Notes under the pieces: generated by a model
The model's database searches: none
Seen by the model: the letters and a program-made list of their open reading frames with translations, nothing else
Told to the model about the DNA's origin: nothing
Program-made: the position numbers and the translations under genes
Shown: piece by piece, positions 33,358-43,103 of the stretch
Numbering within the stretch: position 1 is the first letter of the stretch
How the letters are laid out: every line of letters starts with the position of its first letter
Assembly (NCBI GenBank): GCA_019448385.1
Contig: JAGTXO010000072.1
Span: forward strand, 62,001 to 126,000
DNA from: Diacronema lutheri
Lineage: Eukaryota > Haptophyta > Pavlovophyceae > Pavlovales > Pavlovaceae
Length of the DNA stretch: 64,000 nt
Direction: 5' to 3'

Positions 33358-35228
33358 TTACGAGTCGGCGGTTATCAACGTGCCCTTCTCGCCGGTGTCG
33401 TCGTCCGCGCGCGCACCGCGCCGGCGACGGCGGCGGCGCGCGGCGAGCGCGCGCGCGAGCTGCGCGACCAACATGGCGGCGCCGACGCCTAGCACCGCGA
33501 GCGCGCCCACGCCGCCGTGCGCGCCCGTGCGCGGCGCAACCGGCGGCGGCGCGCCCGGCTCGCCAGTCCGCGCGCGCGGCGCGTACCGGACGAGGTCGAG
33601 ACGCGCGCGCGGCGACGCGTCGAGCAGCGCGCGCAGCGGCGCGGACGCTTCGGCACACGAGACGGCGAGCACGTGCGAGAGCGCGATCGAGCCTCGCGCG
33701 CAGCAGCCGCAGCCGCAAAAGCGCGCCCACCGGCCGCCGACGCCGAGCGCGTCGTCCGCGGGCGCGGCGCACTCGCGGTACGCGGCGCGCCAAAGCTGGC
33801 ACGCGCGGCACGCCAGCTCGGAGAGCGCGCGCCGCGCCCAATTGGGCCGCGTGGCCCGCGGCGTGCGCGCGCGCGACGGCGGCGGCGGCGCGGCGGCCGC
33901 GGCCGCATACGGCGGTCGTGGCGGCGGCGACCGCGGCGGCGGCGGCGCCGGTGGCGGTGGTGGCCGCCGCCGCCGCCGCGGCGCGGCGGCGCGCACCGCG
34001 CGCGCCTCGCGCGCGAGCTCGGCGACGACCGCCGGGCGCAGCACGTACTCGCGCAGGTGGCCGTCTTCCTGCGCGGTGTGTGCGATGGCGGGCACGGAGT
34101 GGTGGACGTAAAAATGGAGGGCGTTGCCAAAGTCGACGAGCCCCGACACCGGGTGGTCGTGCGTGCGCCCCTCCTCGCCGTCCGTCCAGAGGAGCGGCAC
34201 CAGCCGCGTCCAGCGCACGCCGTCCGCCGACAGCGCGAGCGAGATGTTGCCGCCGCGGTTGCCATTGGGCGTGCCGTCCTCGCCCGTGTTGACGGGGAAG
34301 AGGCCGACGAGGAGGCCGCGCTGCGTCGGATGCGGCCGGACGGCGCCAAAGTACACGTTGTGCAGCCGGGGCGGCGCGAGCGGCTCGAAGCCGGCGAAGC
34401 GGAGCAGCCGGTACGCGCCGTACGGGCCGCGCACGTCCGCGCCCGCGCTGCGCGCCACCTGCACGAAACGGCCGCCCGAGCGCAGCTGATTGGCGCGCGC
34501 AAAGAGGAGCCAACGGCCGTGCAGCGGAGCAAGCGAGAACTTGCCGTCCTACCGCGGCGCGGCGGCGGCGATGGCGGCGGCGCGCGCGTGCCGCCGGTCG
34601 GCACGCGCGCGCGCGCGCGAGAGCGCGCGCGCCGCGCGTGGGCGCGCGGCGGCGCGCGCACAAAGTTGCACGAGGGTGCCGCGTGGGCGTCGACGCAGCC
34701 GGGCGGGCGCGCGCCCCACGTGGGCATCAGCCGCCGCCAGCGCGCATCGTGCGCGAGCCACGCGCCGTCGAGCACGCGCTGCCACGCCGACTCCGCCGGG
34801 AAGAGCTCGACCGGCGCGAGCGTCAGGTTGCGCCCCTTGGCGTCCGCGCGCGCCGAGAAGCCGCGCCCGGGCTCGTGCGCGTCGCTGCCGCCGCCGACCG
34901 CGACGATGGCGCCGAGCCCGTCGGCGCCGGCGCGCGCGACGTCAAAGTTGGCCGCGACGCCCGTGTCCGTCGACAGCAGCGTGAGCGTGCGGCTCTGGTG
35001 CCGCGGCGAGAAGGCGACCAGCCGGTAGACGTTGCGCCGCGTGACGCGCGACGCGCCGTCGATGCGCGAGACGCACCAGACGCCGTCGAGCGGGTCGCGC
35101 TTGGCGGCGCGCGGCAGCGTCTCGACGAGCGACGTGTACCGCACGCCGACGCGCGCCATCTCGCCGCGCAGGCTCTGCACCTCGCGGCTGCTCGGCTCTA
35201 CCGCGCCGCTCGTCCGCCGCGCCACCAT
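33358..35228 (-). CDS. Membrane-anchored beta-propeller (glycosidase-like) protein
   Basis: Two exons (35228-34662 and 34548-33358, both phase 0) give 585 aa. Across the junction the protein reads CNF-DGKFSLAPLHGRWLLFARANQL, a smooth join supporting the intron (GTGCGCGCGC...GGTAG). The middle has propeller-like repeats: NVYFGAVRPHP, GGNISLALSADGVRWTRL, RTHDHPVSGLVDFGNALHFYVHHSVP. This resembles algal and fungal proteins related in fold to five-bladed glycoside hydrolases (GH32/GH43-like), but catalytic acids could not be assigned, so enzyme activity is not claimed. A Pro-rich linker and Cys-rich segment (RFCGCGCCARG) follow, then one hydrophobic span (VGALAVLGVGAAMLVAQLA) and an Arg-rich tail. 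A further upstream start cannot be excluded. Confidence 0.6.
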
Positions 35229-36147
35229 GCCGGCGACCTCCGCGCGGCCTCGGCCAGTCCAGGATGGCGGCTCGAGGTGCGGCGAGACAGGTGGGCGAGG
35301 AGGACGCGGAGAGGAGGACGAGGAGGCGCGTGCGGGCGGAGGCCGCATCTTCCTTTGGACCCATCGCACCGTCCGCGGCTGCACGCCGACCGCCAGCAGG
35401 CACATGCTCGGCGCCACTGAATGGGGCCTGCGCGTGTGCACGTTCGGCTCGGGCGGCGAGCGCGTGCCGGTGCCCCGGTCGCTCCGGCGCACGACTTCCT
35501 GCACGCGCTCGCGTGACCGGCCGCGGCCGCTTTGGCGCGCGTTCGACGCGGCCGCGCGCGCTGCTGGCCGCGCGTCCGTGTACGCAAAGGGGAAGCCTCC
35601 GCGGCCGCTTTGGCGCACGCCGCCACCCCGCTCCACAAGCAAGGGAGGGCGAGGAGAGATTTTTGTGGCAGTGCGTGATAGGTTCGAGCCGCTCGAGGAG
35701 CGCCGCGCTAGCGAAGATAGGGAGACGCGGGTACGTGCTGGCGGTCGCCTGCATGCCGACAGGCGAGGAGGCAACGTCGGCATGCAGGCGGGCGGCGCGC
35801 GTCTTTGGCGATCAGGTGCACAGTGGGCGGCGACGATCGCAGGAGCGGCCGCCGCGTCCACAGCTGCCAAGCGCTCATGGCAAAGGGCACCAACGTTGCC
35901 TTCCACAGGTAGCTCGCTCGCGCCCGTCACGATCGGCTCAATTGCGCGCGAGCGCTCGGCGCGCGCAACGAGCATTCGCCCGCGCGGGATGTTGCGCGCA
36001 CCAGCGGGCACGCCGAGACGGCGCGCGAAGCTGGCCTGCGGCGCGCGAGCCGCGTACATGGCGCCGTCGAGAGCCAACGGCCGGCCGTTCCACGCCGCAC
36101 GGCCCGCGTGCTCACGCCCGCGTCCCTGTGCGCGCCCGCATCCGCGG

Positions 36148-36185
<38 letters not shown>

Positions 36186-36299
36186 ACCACAGCGTCGAAG
36201 CTTCGCAGCGAGGCCACCCACCGCGGCGATGGGGCGCGCGCGCTCGCACACGCTCTGGGGGGCGTCGCTGGGCCGCCGCAGGGTGACAGCCCGAACGCG
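35229..36299. other. Unassigned ~1.1-kb interval
   Basis: No stretch on either strand carries a recognisable family. A GGC array at about 36139-36184 interrupts it. It should hold the promoter of the minus-strand propeller gene and, if the USP-like gene on the plus strand is complete, its missing N-terminal exons. The USP Cys-box was searched for by eye and not found. Confidence 0.4.
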
Positions 36300-37009
36300 T
36301 GCCGCTCGGACGTGCTCACGCCAGCCAGCATTGCCGTCGAGGTGCCGCGCACGACGCGCGGCAATGGCCCGCAGTGCAAGAACAAGCACGCGCTCGTGTG
36401 CGCGCCGCGGCTGCTACTCGGCGGGCGCGACTACCTCCTCGTCGCCGCCGTCGTGCACTTGGGCGAGGAGTCGACGAGTGGGCACCTTGTCGCCATCGCG
36501 CTCCGCAACGAGGCTTGGTTTCTGTGCGACGACGACAACGTGCGGCGGCGCGCACGATCGCTTGGCGCCGCGACCGGCGGTTGAGCGCAGCCGCAGCCGC
36601 CCCGTCCTCCCGCGCGGCACGCGCGCGTGGCCTGAAAGCTCGCGCCGCGCGCCTGCCGCACGCACGCGCGTTGCCCGCGCAGATCTACAACGTGCCTGAG
36701 TCCGACGCGCTGGCGCGGGCAAGTGGTGCGAGCATGCTCTTTTACAGCCGGCTCGACGCGGGGCCGTTGGACCCGGCGCTGGGTTCAGCGTCGCCGCCGT
36801 CGGCCGCATCGCCGGCGTGGCCGAGCTCGGAGCCCGACGCGCCGACCTTGCCGGCAGCCTTGCCGCGGGTGCGGCAGATGGCAGCGGTGCCAACAGATGC
36901 GACGATCGGCATCGCGGAGACGGCTGCAGACATCTCTACGGCGGCGATCGGCCCAGCTGCGTGCGAGGCCCGCCAAGTTGTCTCCGTGACGCGCGCATTG
37001 CGAATGGCG
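36300..37009 (+). CDS. Ubiquitin-specific protease (peptidase C19) C-terminal part
   Basis: Two in-phase coding blocks, 36300(approx.)-36539 and 36683-37009, flank an intron (GTGCGGCGG...CGCGCAG). The first contains DYLLVAAVVHLGEESTSGHL followed by WFLCDDDN, the catalytic-His box and the following Asp pattern of USPs (usually GHYVAY; here GHLVAI, with the catalytic His kept). The second contains ESDALARASGASMLFYSRL, matching the conserved A-Y-x-L-F-Y end of the fold. A canonical donor GTGAGT ends the block at 37010. The Cys box that should lie ~200-300 residues upstream is not visible, so this is a partial or degenerate deubiquitinase. The start is uncertain. Confidence 0.6.
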
Positions 37010-37200
37010 GTGAGTGCGTCCTCGTCTCCAGCGGCCGCTGAGCCCCTTCCCCCTCCCCCCCCCCCCCCCCCCCCCCCCCCTCCCCTCCCCTCCCTCGCTC
37101 CTTCTACCCCTTCCACCTTTCGCACCTCGCACGCGCACGCCGTCTGTTGTCCGCGGCCATGCGCTCGGCGCTTGTGCTCGCACCGGGTAGAGTTCGCGCG
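37010..37200 (+). other. Probable intron with polypyrimidine tract
   Basis: It begins with GTGAGTGCG, the only textbook donor noted in the window, and contains a long C/T tract (about 37043-37115). Possible acceptors are near 37190 and 37210; neither could be chosen, so the exon downstream of the USP-like gene is unresolved. Confidence 0.45.
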
Positions 37201-37391
37201 TGCTGCGTGCAGCACCCTCACGCGTCCCCTACGCCTCCCGCCCGCCCGACCACTCGCCCACCGGCCGCGCGCAGGACCAGCGCACGCCAACCGTTGGGCG
37301 CGGCCAAATCGGGGCATGCGCAAATCCTGAGCCGGCAGCGGAGGGCGGGGATGCGCAGCACAACTGGCGCAAGCGCACGTGGTGCCCGCGG

Positions 37392-37508
37392 CGCGAGCAG
37401 CGCGAGCAGCGCGAGCAGCGCGAGCAGCGCGAGCAGCGCGAGCAGCCCTCGCAGCCCTCGCAGCCCTCGCAGCCCTCGCAGCCCTCGCAGCCCTCGCAGC
37501 CCTCGCGG
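37392..37508 (+). repeat. Two abutting 9-bp minisatellites
   Basis: About six copies of CGCGAGCAG are followed directly by about seven copies of CCCTCGCAG. Both are open in all plus-strand frames (for example Arg-Glu-Gln then Pro-Ser-Gln in one frame). Confidence 0.9.
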
Positions 37509-37574
37509 CCAGGCCTCGGCGCGGGCGCTGGCGGTCGGCCCGCTGCTCTACCGCCGAGCCATTCGCGCGCCAGC

Positions 37575-38330
37575 ATGCGCGCGAGCAATCGCTTTGAGCC
37601 GCTCCGGTTGGCCAAGGCGGACGTGTCCGTCACCGAGCCCGCCGCCGCTCAGCCCGCCGCCCGGCCCGCCGCCAAGCTCGCCGCTGCCGAGCCCACCGCC
37701 GAGCCCACCGCCCAGTCCACGGCCCAGCCTTTCACCGCGCTCGACGCCAAGCCAGCCGACCAGCCCGCCGTCAAATGCGCTGCCGCCGAGCGCGTTGACG
37801 ACCGCATTGCTGCCGCTGAGGTAGGCGCCGTCGCCGCCACGCTCGCCGCCGCCACCGAGCCTGGCGGCGTTGCCGAGCTCGCCGCCGCCGCCGACGAGGG
37901 CTGCAGGGCGCGTGCCGACGCGCTCGCCAAGCGCGAGACCCGCCACGCGCTCCACCGCGAGCAGCTGTTTCGCGAGGACAAGCGCGCGGCCGGTCGCCTG
38001 ATCGAGCAGTGCACGCTGGGCTCTGCGGACGATGCAGCACGCGCGCGCGCCGTGCTCGAGCGCGTCAAGGCGCGTGGCCACGCGCTGCCTCCGCACCTGC
38101 TGCGGTCGACGAGGCGGCGCAGCGTGGTGCGACGTGCGGCCTCGCGATAGTGGGCGCGCTCAACGACGCCGCGCTCGCCGCGGCGGGCGGTGCATCCGCG
38201 CCGCGCACGTTCAGCGTGGCGGACATGTACGCTGTCGGCGAGCGCCTCCGCGTCGCGCTGACTGGTGCGGCCAGCGGGCGTGCGCCGAGCGGCGCCTGCG
38301 CCGGCGCGGGCGCGGTGCGTGGCGGGGGCA
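37575..38330 (+). CDS. Hypothetical Ala-rich helical protein, frame uncertain near 38.1 kb
   Basis: From ATG 37575 (MRASNRFEPLRLAKADV) a stretch with protein-like composition runs through Ala/Pro-rich sequence into a charged helical region (DALAKRETRHALHREQLFRE, RAAGRLIEQCTLGSADDA). Near 38.1 kb the best-looking reading moves to another frame (CGLAIVGALNDAALAAAGG, TFSVADMYAVGERL), which means an unseen small intron or an indel. No family was recognised. It lies between the USP-like fragment and a second unknown gene on the same strand and could be the distal part of the USP-like transcript. Confidence 0.35.
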
Positions 38331-38449
38331 GTCGCGATCGCGCCGAAGCGCCGCGGCAGACGCGCGGCGCCAAGGCCGCCGCAGACGCCGCCGCCGCTGC
38401 CGCCGCCGCGCCGCCGCCGCTGCCGCCGCCGCCCGCGCTGGGCGCTGGT

Positions 38450-38485
<36 letters not shown>

Positions 38486-38546
38486 CGCCGCCGCGCCGCC
38501 GCCCGCCGCCGCGCCGCCGCCGCCGCCACCGGCGGCGCTCGGCCGC

Positions 38547-39374
38547 ATGCAGCACGTCCTGCCGGTTGCGGGCGGCAGCGCGGCAGGCCGGCGGCTCGCG
38601 GCCATCGCACGGCGGGAGCGCGGCGTGCGCGCGCCGCCGCCCGCCGCGCGCTTCCTCGCCACGCTGCCGCCACCGCCACGCGACGGCCTCGCGCGCACGA
38701 GCAAGCAGGCGCGCGCGAGGCGCAACGCGGACGGACGGCCGGCGCTCGCGCGCGCGGCCAACGCGCGCGCCTTCTACCGCGGCGTGGAGCTCGGCGTGCA
38801 CGCGACGCGCGCCATCGTCGACGCGCGCCACGCCGACCTCCCGCAGGCCGTCTTCGTGGCGGAGGCGCGGGCGATCGTCGCGCGCTCCGCCGGCGGCGGC
38901 GCGCTGCTCGCGCCGGACGACGTGCGCGACCTGTGCGACGCGCAGACGGACGCCGATCGCGCTGCGATCTGGGCGTCGGTGGGCGCGCACGAGGCGACGC
39001 GCATCTTCGCGCTCTTCACGCGCAACGTGAGCATGGCGGGCGCGGCGCTGCTCGTGCTGCACGCGCCGGCGGACGCGCCGGCGCGCGCGCTCGGGCTCGT
39101 GGCGACGCGCTCGCGCGCGCCGTCGACGGGCGCGCCGTGCGACGCGCACAGGGCGCTGGTGCAGCGGTTGGACGTGCTGACGGGCGCGATCGCCGCGGCG
39201 CGAGGCGCGCCGCCGTTCGAGCTCGAGCTCACGCTCGCGCCCGAGTCGCAGAGCACGTGCAACGCGCGTGCGGCCGCGCTGCTCTGCGTGCAGGCCGTCG
39301 CGGACGCGAGCGACCGTCCCGCCGCTAAGGACGCGCTGGCCGCGCTCGACGACGCACTGCGGGCAAGAGGGTAA
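38547..39374 (+). CDS. Hypothetical protein upstream of the Fanzor gene
   Basis: From ATG 38547 (MQHVLPVAGGSAAGRR) a 275-aa frame has balanced, protein-like composition: RAFYRGVELGVHATRAIV, LLAPDDVRDLCDAQTDADRA, THRIFALF-type helices and FELELTLAPESQS. It ends at a stop that overlaps the beginning of the chromodomain-coding frame by a few bases. No domain was recognised. Its position immediately 5' of the chromodomain-Fanzor could mean it is part of the same transcript or element. Confidence 0.4.
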   Translation: MQHVLPVAGGSAAGRRLAAIARRERGVRAPPPAARFLATLPPPPRDGLARTSKQARARRNADGRPALARAANARAFYRGVELGVHATRAIVDARHADLPQAVFVAEARAIVARSAGGGALLAPDDVRDLCDAQTDADRAAIWASVGAHEATRIFALFTRNVSMAGAALLVLHAPADAPARALGLVATRSRAPSTGAPCDAHRALVQRLDVLTGAIAAARGAPPFELELTLAPESQSTCNARAAALLCVQAVADASDRPAAKDALAALDDALRARG

Positions 39375-42300
39375 CGTTCCAGTTCCGGATCAGGTGGCTG
39401 GGCTACGACGAGAGCGCCGACACGTGGGAGCCCGAGGGCAACGTCGACGGGGGCCTCGTCGCCCAGTTCCGCAAGACGCGCGACGAGCAGACGCGGCGCG
39501 CGGGCGGATCGGGCAGCGGCAACGGCGGCGCGGACGCGGCGTCGGCGTCGGCACCGCTTCGCGCGCACGGCGTGTCGGGCGCCGCGGGCAAGCGCGCCGC
39601 GGCGGGTGCCGCCGCGGGCGCGCGCGACGCCGCGGGCGCGCGCGCGCCGAGCGTTCCCCGCGCGCGCGGCGCCGAGAGCGCGCGCGTGGACGAGCCCGCT
39701 GCGCCGAGCGCGCGCGCCGCCGGCGGCGCGGCGGCGCGCACGCGCGGCAGCGTGCTCCCGGGCTTCGTGGTCAAGCGCTCGACGCTCAACGCGGGGCCGC
39801 AGGCGGTGACGGCGCAGCCCGGTGCGCGGAAGGAGCTGCGGCGCCTCGTGGCGACCGTGCACAGGCTCACGACACAGGCGTACCGCGTCATCAACAAGGT
39901 GGTGCGCGACGAGGCTGCGGTGGCGAGCGCGTAGGCCGCCGGCGCGGCGTCGGGCGGTCCGTCGACCAGCGTGCACACGTCGACCACGATGGACGAGGGA
40001 ACCGTCGGCGCGATCTTCTCGGCGATCGGCTGGCACACGGACGAGAGCACGTACGGTGCAGCGCCCCAAGGCAAGCCCGCCGAGCAAGCCGCCGCGCAGA
40101 CCAAGGCGGCGACGGCGCGCGCCGTCGGCGAGATGGCCGAGGGCGTCCAGCCCGTCTGCGCGGTGGGCCTCAAGAGCATCCTCGAGGAGGAGGCGACGCA
40201 GGTGTCCACCGCGTGCCTGATGCACCCATCGCGCGTCGTGAACGGGCTGCTCCGCGACGTCTTCCGCGCGGCAGTCGAGCGCGACGAGGCGCTCGTCGCG
40301 CTGCCCGAGATGCAGCGAAACGCGCGCGTGCGCGAGCTGTGCGAGCGGCTGCTGCGCGGCGACGTGGCGGGCGCGCGCGCCAACTGCCCCGCCGCGCTCG
40401 ACGACCACCTGCCCGACATGGTCCTCCACGGCATCGACTACGAGTGCGCGCCCACGCCCAGGTGGAAGTACGACCGGCACACGACGCGCTACTTCCTCGT
40501 GCAGATCCGCAACCTGCAGCACGTGGCCGAGGGGCAGGCGCTACTCTGCCGGCTCGCGCACATCCACACGCAGCTGACCGGCCGGCCGCCGCGGTACAAC
40601 GCTGCGCACGCACAACGTGCGTGCGGCGCGCTGCTGCCGCTGCCGCCACCGTGCGCCCAAGCGCGCGCGCGCCGGCCGCCGTGCGCGCCGCCCTGCGGCC
40701 AGGTTGGTCACGCGCCCGCGCGCTCGCGCGCCGCGCGCTGCGCTCAGGTGCCGCGCAACGTGCGCCTCAACGCGCCCGCCATCTGGGACACGCTCCCGGA
40801 CGACGAGCGCAAGGAGCTGCGCGCGCGGCTCAAGGCGCTGGACCTGCGCGACCACGATGGCGGGCCGATCGAGTGGACAGGCACAAACGGCAACACCCCG
40901 CCGATGTCGGACGTGCGCGTCAGGTACGCGGTCTTTGCGACGCGCTTCGACTTCTCCAACCGCGTCTTCGACTACGCCGGGCGCGAGCGGCCGCCGACCT
41001 GCCGTGGCACGCGCGGCGCTCGTGGGTGGGCCTCGCGCCGCTGCCGCGCGTGCCGCTCCCGGGCCAACAGCCCGTCACGTCGGTGCTGACGGATGGCGTC
41101 GCCGTGCACGCCGTCGGGACCATCCTCGTGCCGAAGGCGCAGGCGCCGGCTGGCGGCTCGAGCGTCCTGCACCGCTGGCGCCGGCCGGACGGGCGCATCG
41201 CCATCGCGCTCGGCTCCGAGCTGCGGCGGGCCATCGACGAGGAGGAGGCGAGGCGGTCGTCGTCGCGGCCGACCCGAACATGGGCAACATCACCACCTAC
41301 TCTGCGCACGCCGGGCGGGCGGCCGTCTGGCGGCAGTTCACGCAGCGCGCGCGCGCGCGCGCCGCGGGCTTTGCGCGCGAGACGGCCAAGACCAACGTGG
41401 CGCGGCAGCGCGTGCGCACCGTCGGGCGCGGCGAGGAGTTCAGCGTGGAGGCAGACGAGGTGCGGCCTGGCGAGGCGCACAGCGCCAAGGTGCTCGGCGA
41501 GGGCGAGTTCCTCGCCTTCCGCCGCGAGAGCGCGCGGGTGCGCGAGCGCGCCGCCGAGCACGTGTACGATGCGCCGGCGCGCCGGAAGGAGCGCTGGCGG
41601 CGCGACAGCGGCGGGCGATCCAACGCGGCGCGCGTCGCCGAGGCGCTCATCGCGGCGCACTGCGTCGACGGCGTGACGCGCGACCGGCTGCTCGTGTGCG
41701 TGGGCAAGTGGCTGCGCGACCACAAGGGCGCGCAGCCCAAGGGCGCGCCGCCCGCCTTCCAGATGGGGCTGCTGCGCGAGCTGCGGCGGCGCGGCGTCGC
41801 GGCCGTCTTCGTACCCGAGCCGTACACGTCGATGCACTGTTCAATGCCGCTGCTCGCCAAGGGTGGCAGGCTGCAGCGCTGCGGCGCGGTGCTCGCGTAG
41901 GAGCCGCGCCTGCCCGTGGCAAAGGGGGGCACGCGCACGGTGCACGGCGCTCGTCGTCTGCCCGGCGTGCAGCGGCGGCAAGAAACCCGCGCACCGCGAC
42001 TACAACGCCGCGCGCAACATCTTCTACGACGTGCACGACATTGCGGCGCACGCGGCCGGGGGCGCGACACCACGTCGACGCCTGAGCGCTTTGCCCTCGT
42101 GCTCGCCTGGTGGGCGCGCAGTGAGGTGTGCGAGCTCGAGGAGCGCATGGTGCACGGCGAGGGCGACGACTACGACGACGAGGGCGACGGCGACGGCGAC
42201 GTTGACGACGGCGACGGCGGCAGCGGCGACGGCGGCGGCGGCGACGGCGGTGGCGACGACGGCGGCGGGCGCGGCGGCGGTGGCGGCGGCGGCTCTCGCG

Positions 42301-42380
42301 CCCGCATTCCCGCCCGCAGAGCTGCGGGCGCCAGTGCCGGCGGCGGCAGCGCGCGCGGGCCGAAGCGCGGCCGGCGTTGA
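39371..42380 (+). pseudogene. Chromodomain-Fanzor (TnpB-like RuvC nuclease), probably decayed
   Basis: The 5' part encodes a chromodomain core (FRIRWLGYDESADTWEPEGN), followed in the same frame by a linker and a Fanzor-like N-terminal helix (VATVHRLTTQAYRVINKVV). Fanzor segments continue downstream: YFLVQIRNLQHVAEG, RLNAPAIWDTLPDDER, MSDVRVRYAVFATRF, RuvC-I VVVAADPNMGN near 41.27 kb, LLVCVGKWLRDH, RuvC-II VPEPYTSMHC near 41.83 kb, zinc-ribbon Cys pair VVCPACSGG and RuvC-III HRDYNAARNI near 42.0 kb. An acidic and Gly-rich tail ends in a basic PKRGRR stop. The three RuvC acids are present, but the reading frame changes about five times. At ~40.98, ~41.26 and ~41.94 kb there is no room for an intron, so this looks like a decayed copy. 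Confidence 0.75.
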
Positions 42381-43103
42381 CGCACGGCCGAGCCACGCAG
42401 CGGTCGACGCTATGCCGACTCTGCCCGGGTCGTGCGCGGTGGCGACGCGTGCCGCGCGCCGCACGCCCGTGCACGCCGCCGCCCATAACCAAGCGCGCCG
42501 CGCCAGGCAACCCGCTCGAACAGCCGTCCGGATCACGGACGCTCGCCACGGCTCGTCGGCGCGCGTCACCTGCGCCGGCGGCCACGGCGCTGTCTGCTCC
42601 GGCCTCGTCTCGAGCAGCCCGACCACTGCTCACCGCCCGCACGCCGCCGCAGCAACGCTGCGCGTCGTGCTCCCGCGCTCGCCAATCGAAGAGCTCCCTC
42701 ACCCAAAGACTAAAATACGAACGGCCCGCGCTGCACTAACGACGCTGACACGCAGGTCAGCAGGGAGGGCGTGCACGGGGCCGAGGCGTGACGAAGGGAG
42801 CGAGCGAAAGTGTGTACGCAGCGTCGGTCCGAAGTCAGGGCGTCGACCCTGTGCACACCGGCAGCGGGGACGGCCGGGAGGGCAAGGGCGCGGCATGGGT
42901 GGTCACCCACACACGCCTAGCCCGCACTGCCCACCGCGCGCACGCTTCACCCGTGCGCCAAGCTGGGCGGCATGTCACCAGGCGCCTAGCGAAGGCCCCC
43001 GTGGCTGCCGCTGGGAGAGCACGCGCCGCAGCGCAGCAGCCACGGGCGCAGCAGCAGCGCCGCTCGTGTGCGCACCTGTCTTGATCAGTCACGGCCCGCG
43101 GCG
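42381..43103. other. Intergenic region
   Basis: About 720 bp between the Fanzor gene and the 3' end of the Ser-Pro-rich glycoprotein gene. No coding stretch could be supported and no terminal inverted repeats of a Fanzor-bearing element were found by eye. Confidence 0.4.

Noticed and set aside
37392-37508. CRISPR-like array
   Set aside because: Units are 9 bp, directly abutting, with no spacers; a minisatellite in a eukaryotic genome.
39931-39969. 39-bp intron between the Fanzor N-terminal helix and the next block
   Set aside because: GT and AG are present and phase is kept, but it would be far shorter than all other introns here (about 90-205 bp); left as one of the unresolved frame interruptions.
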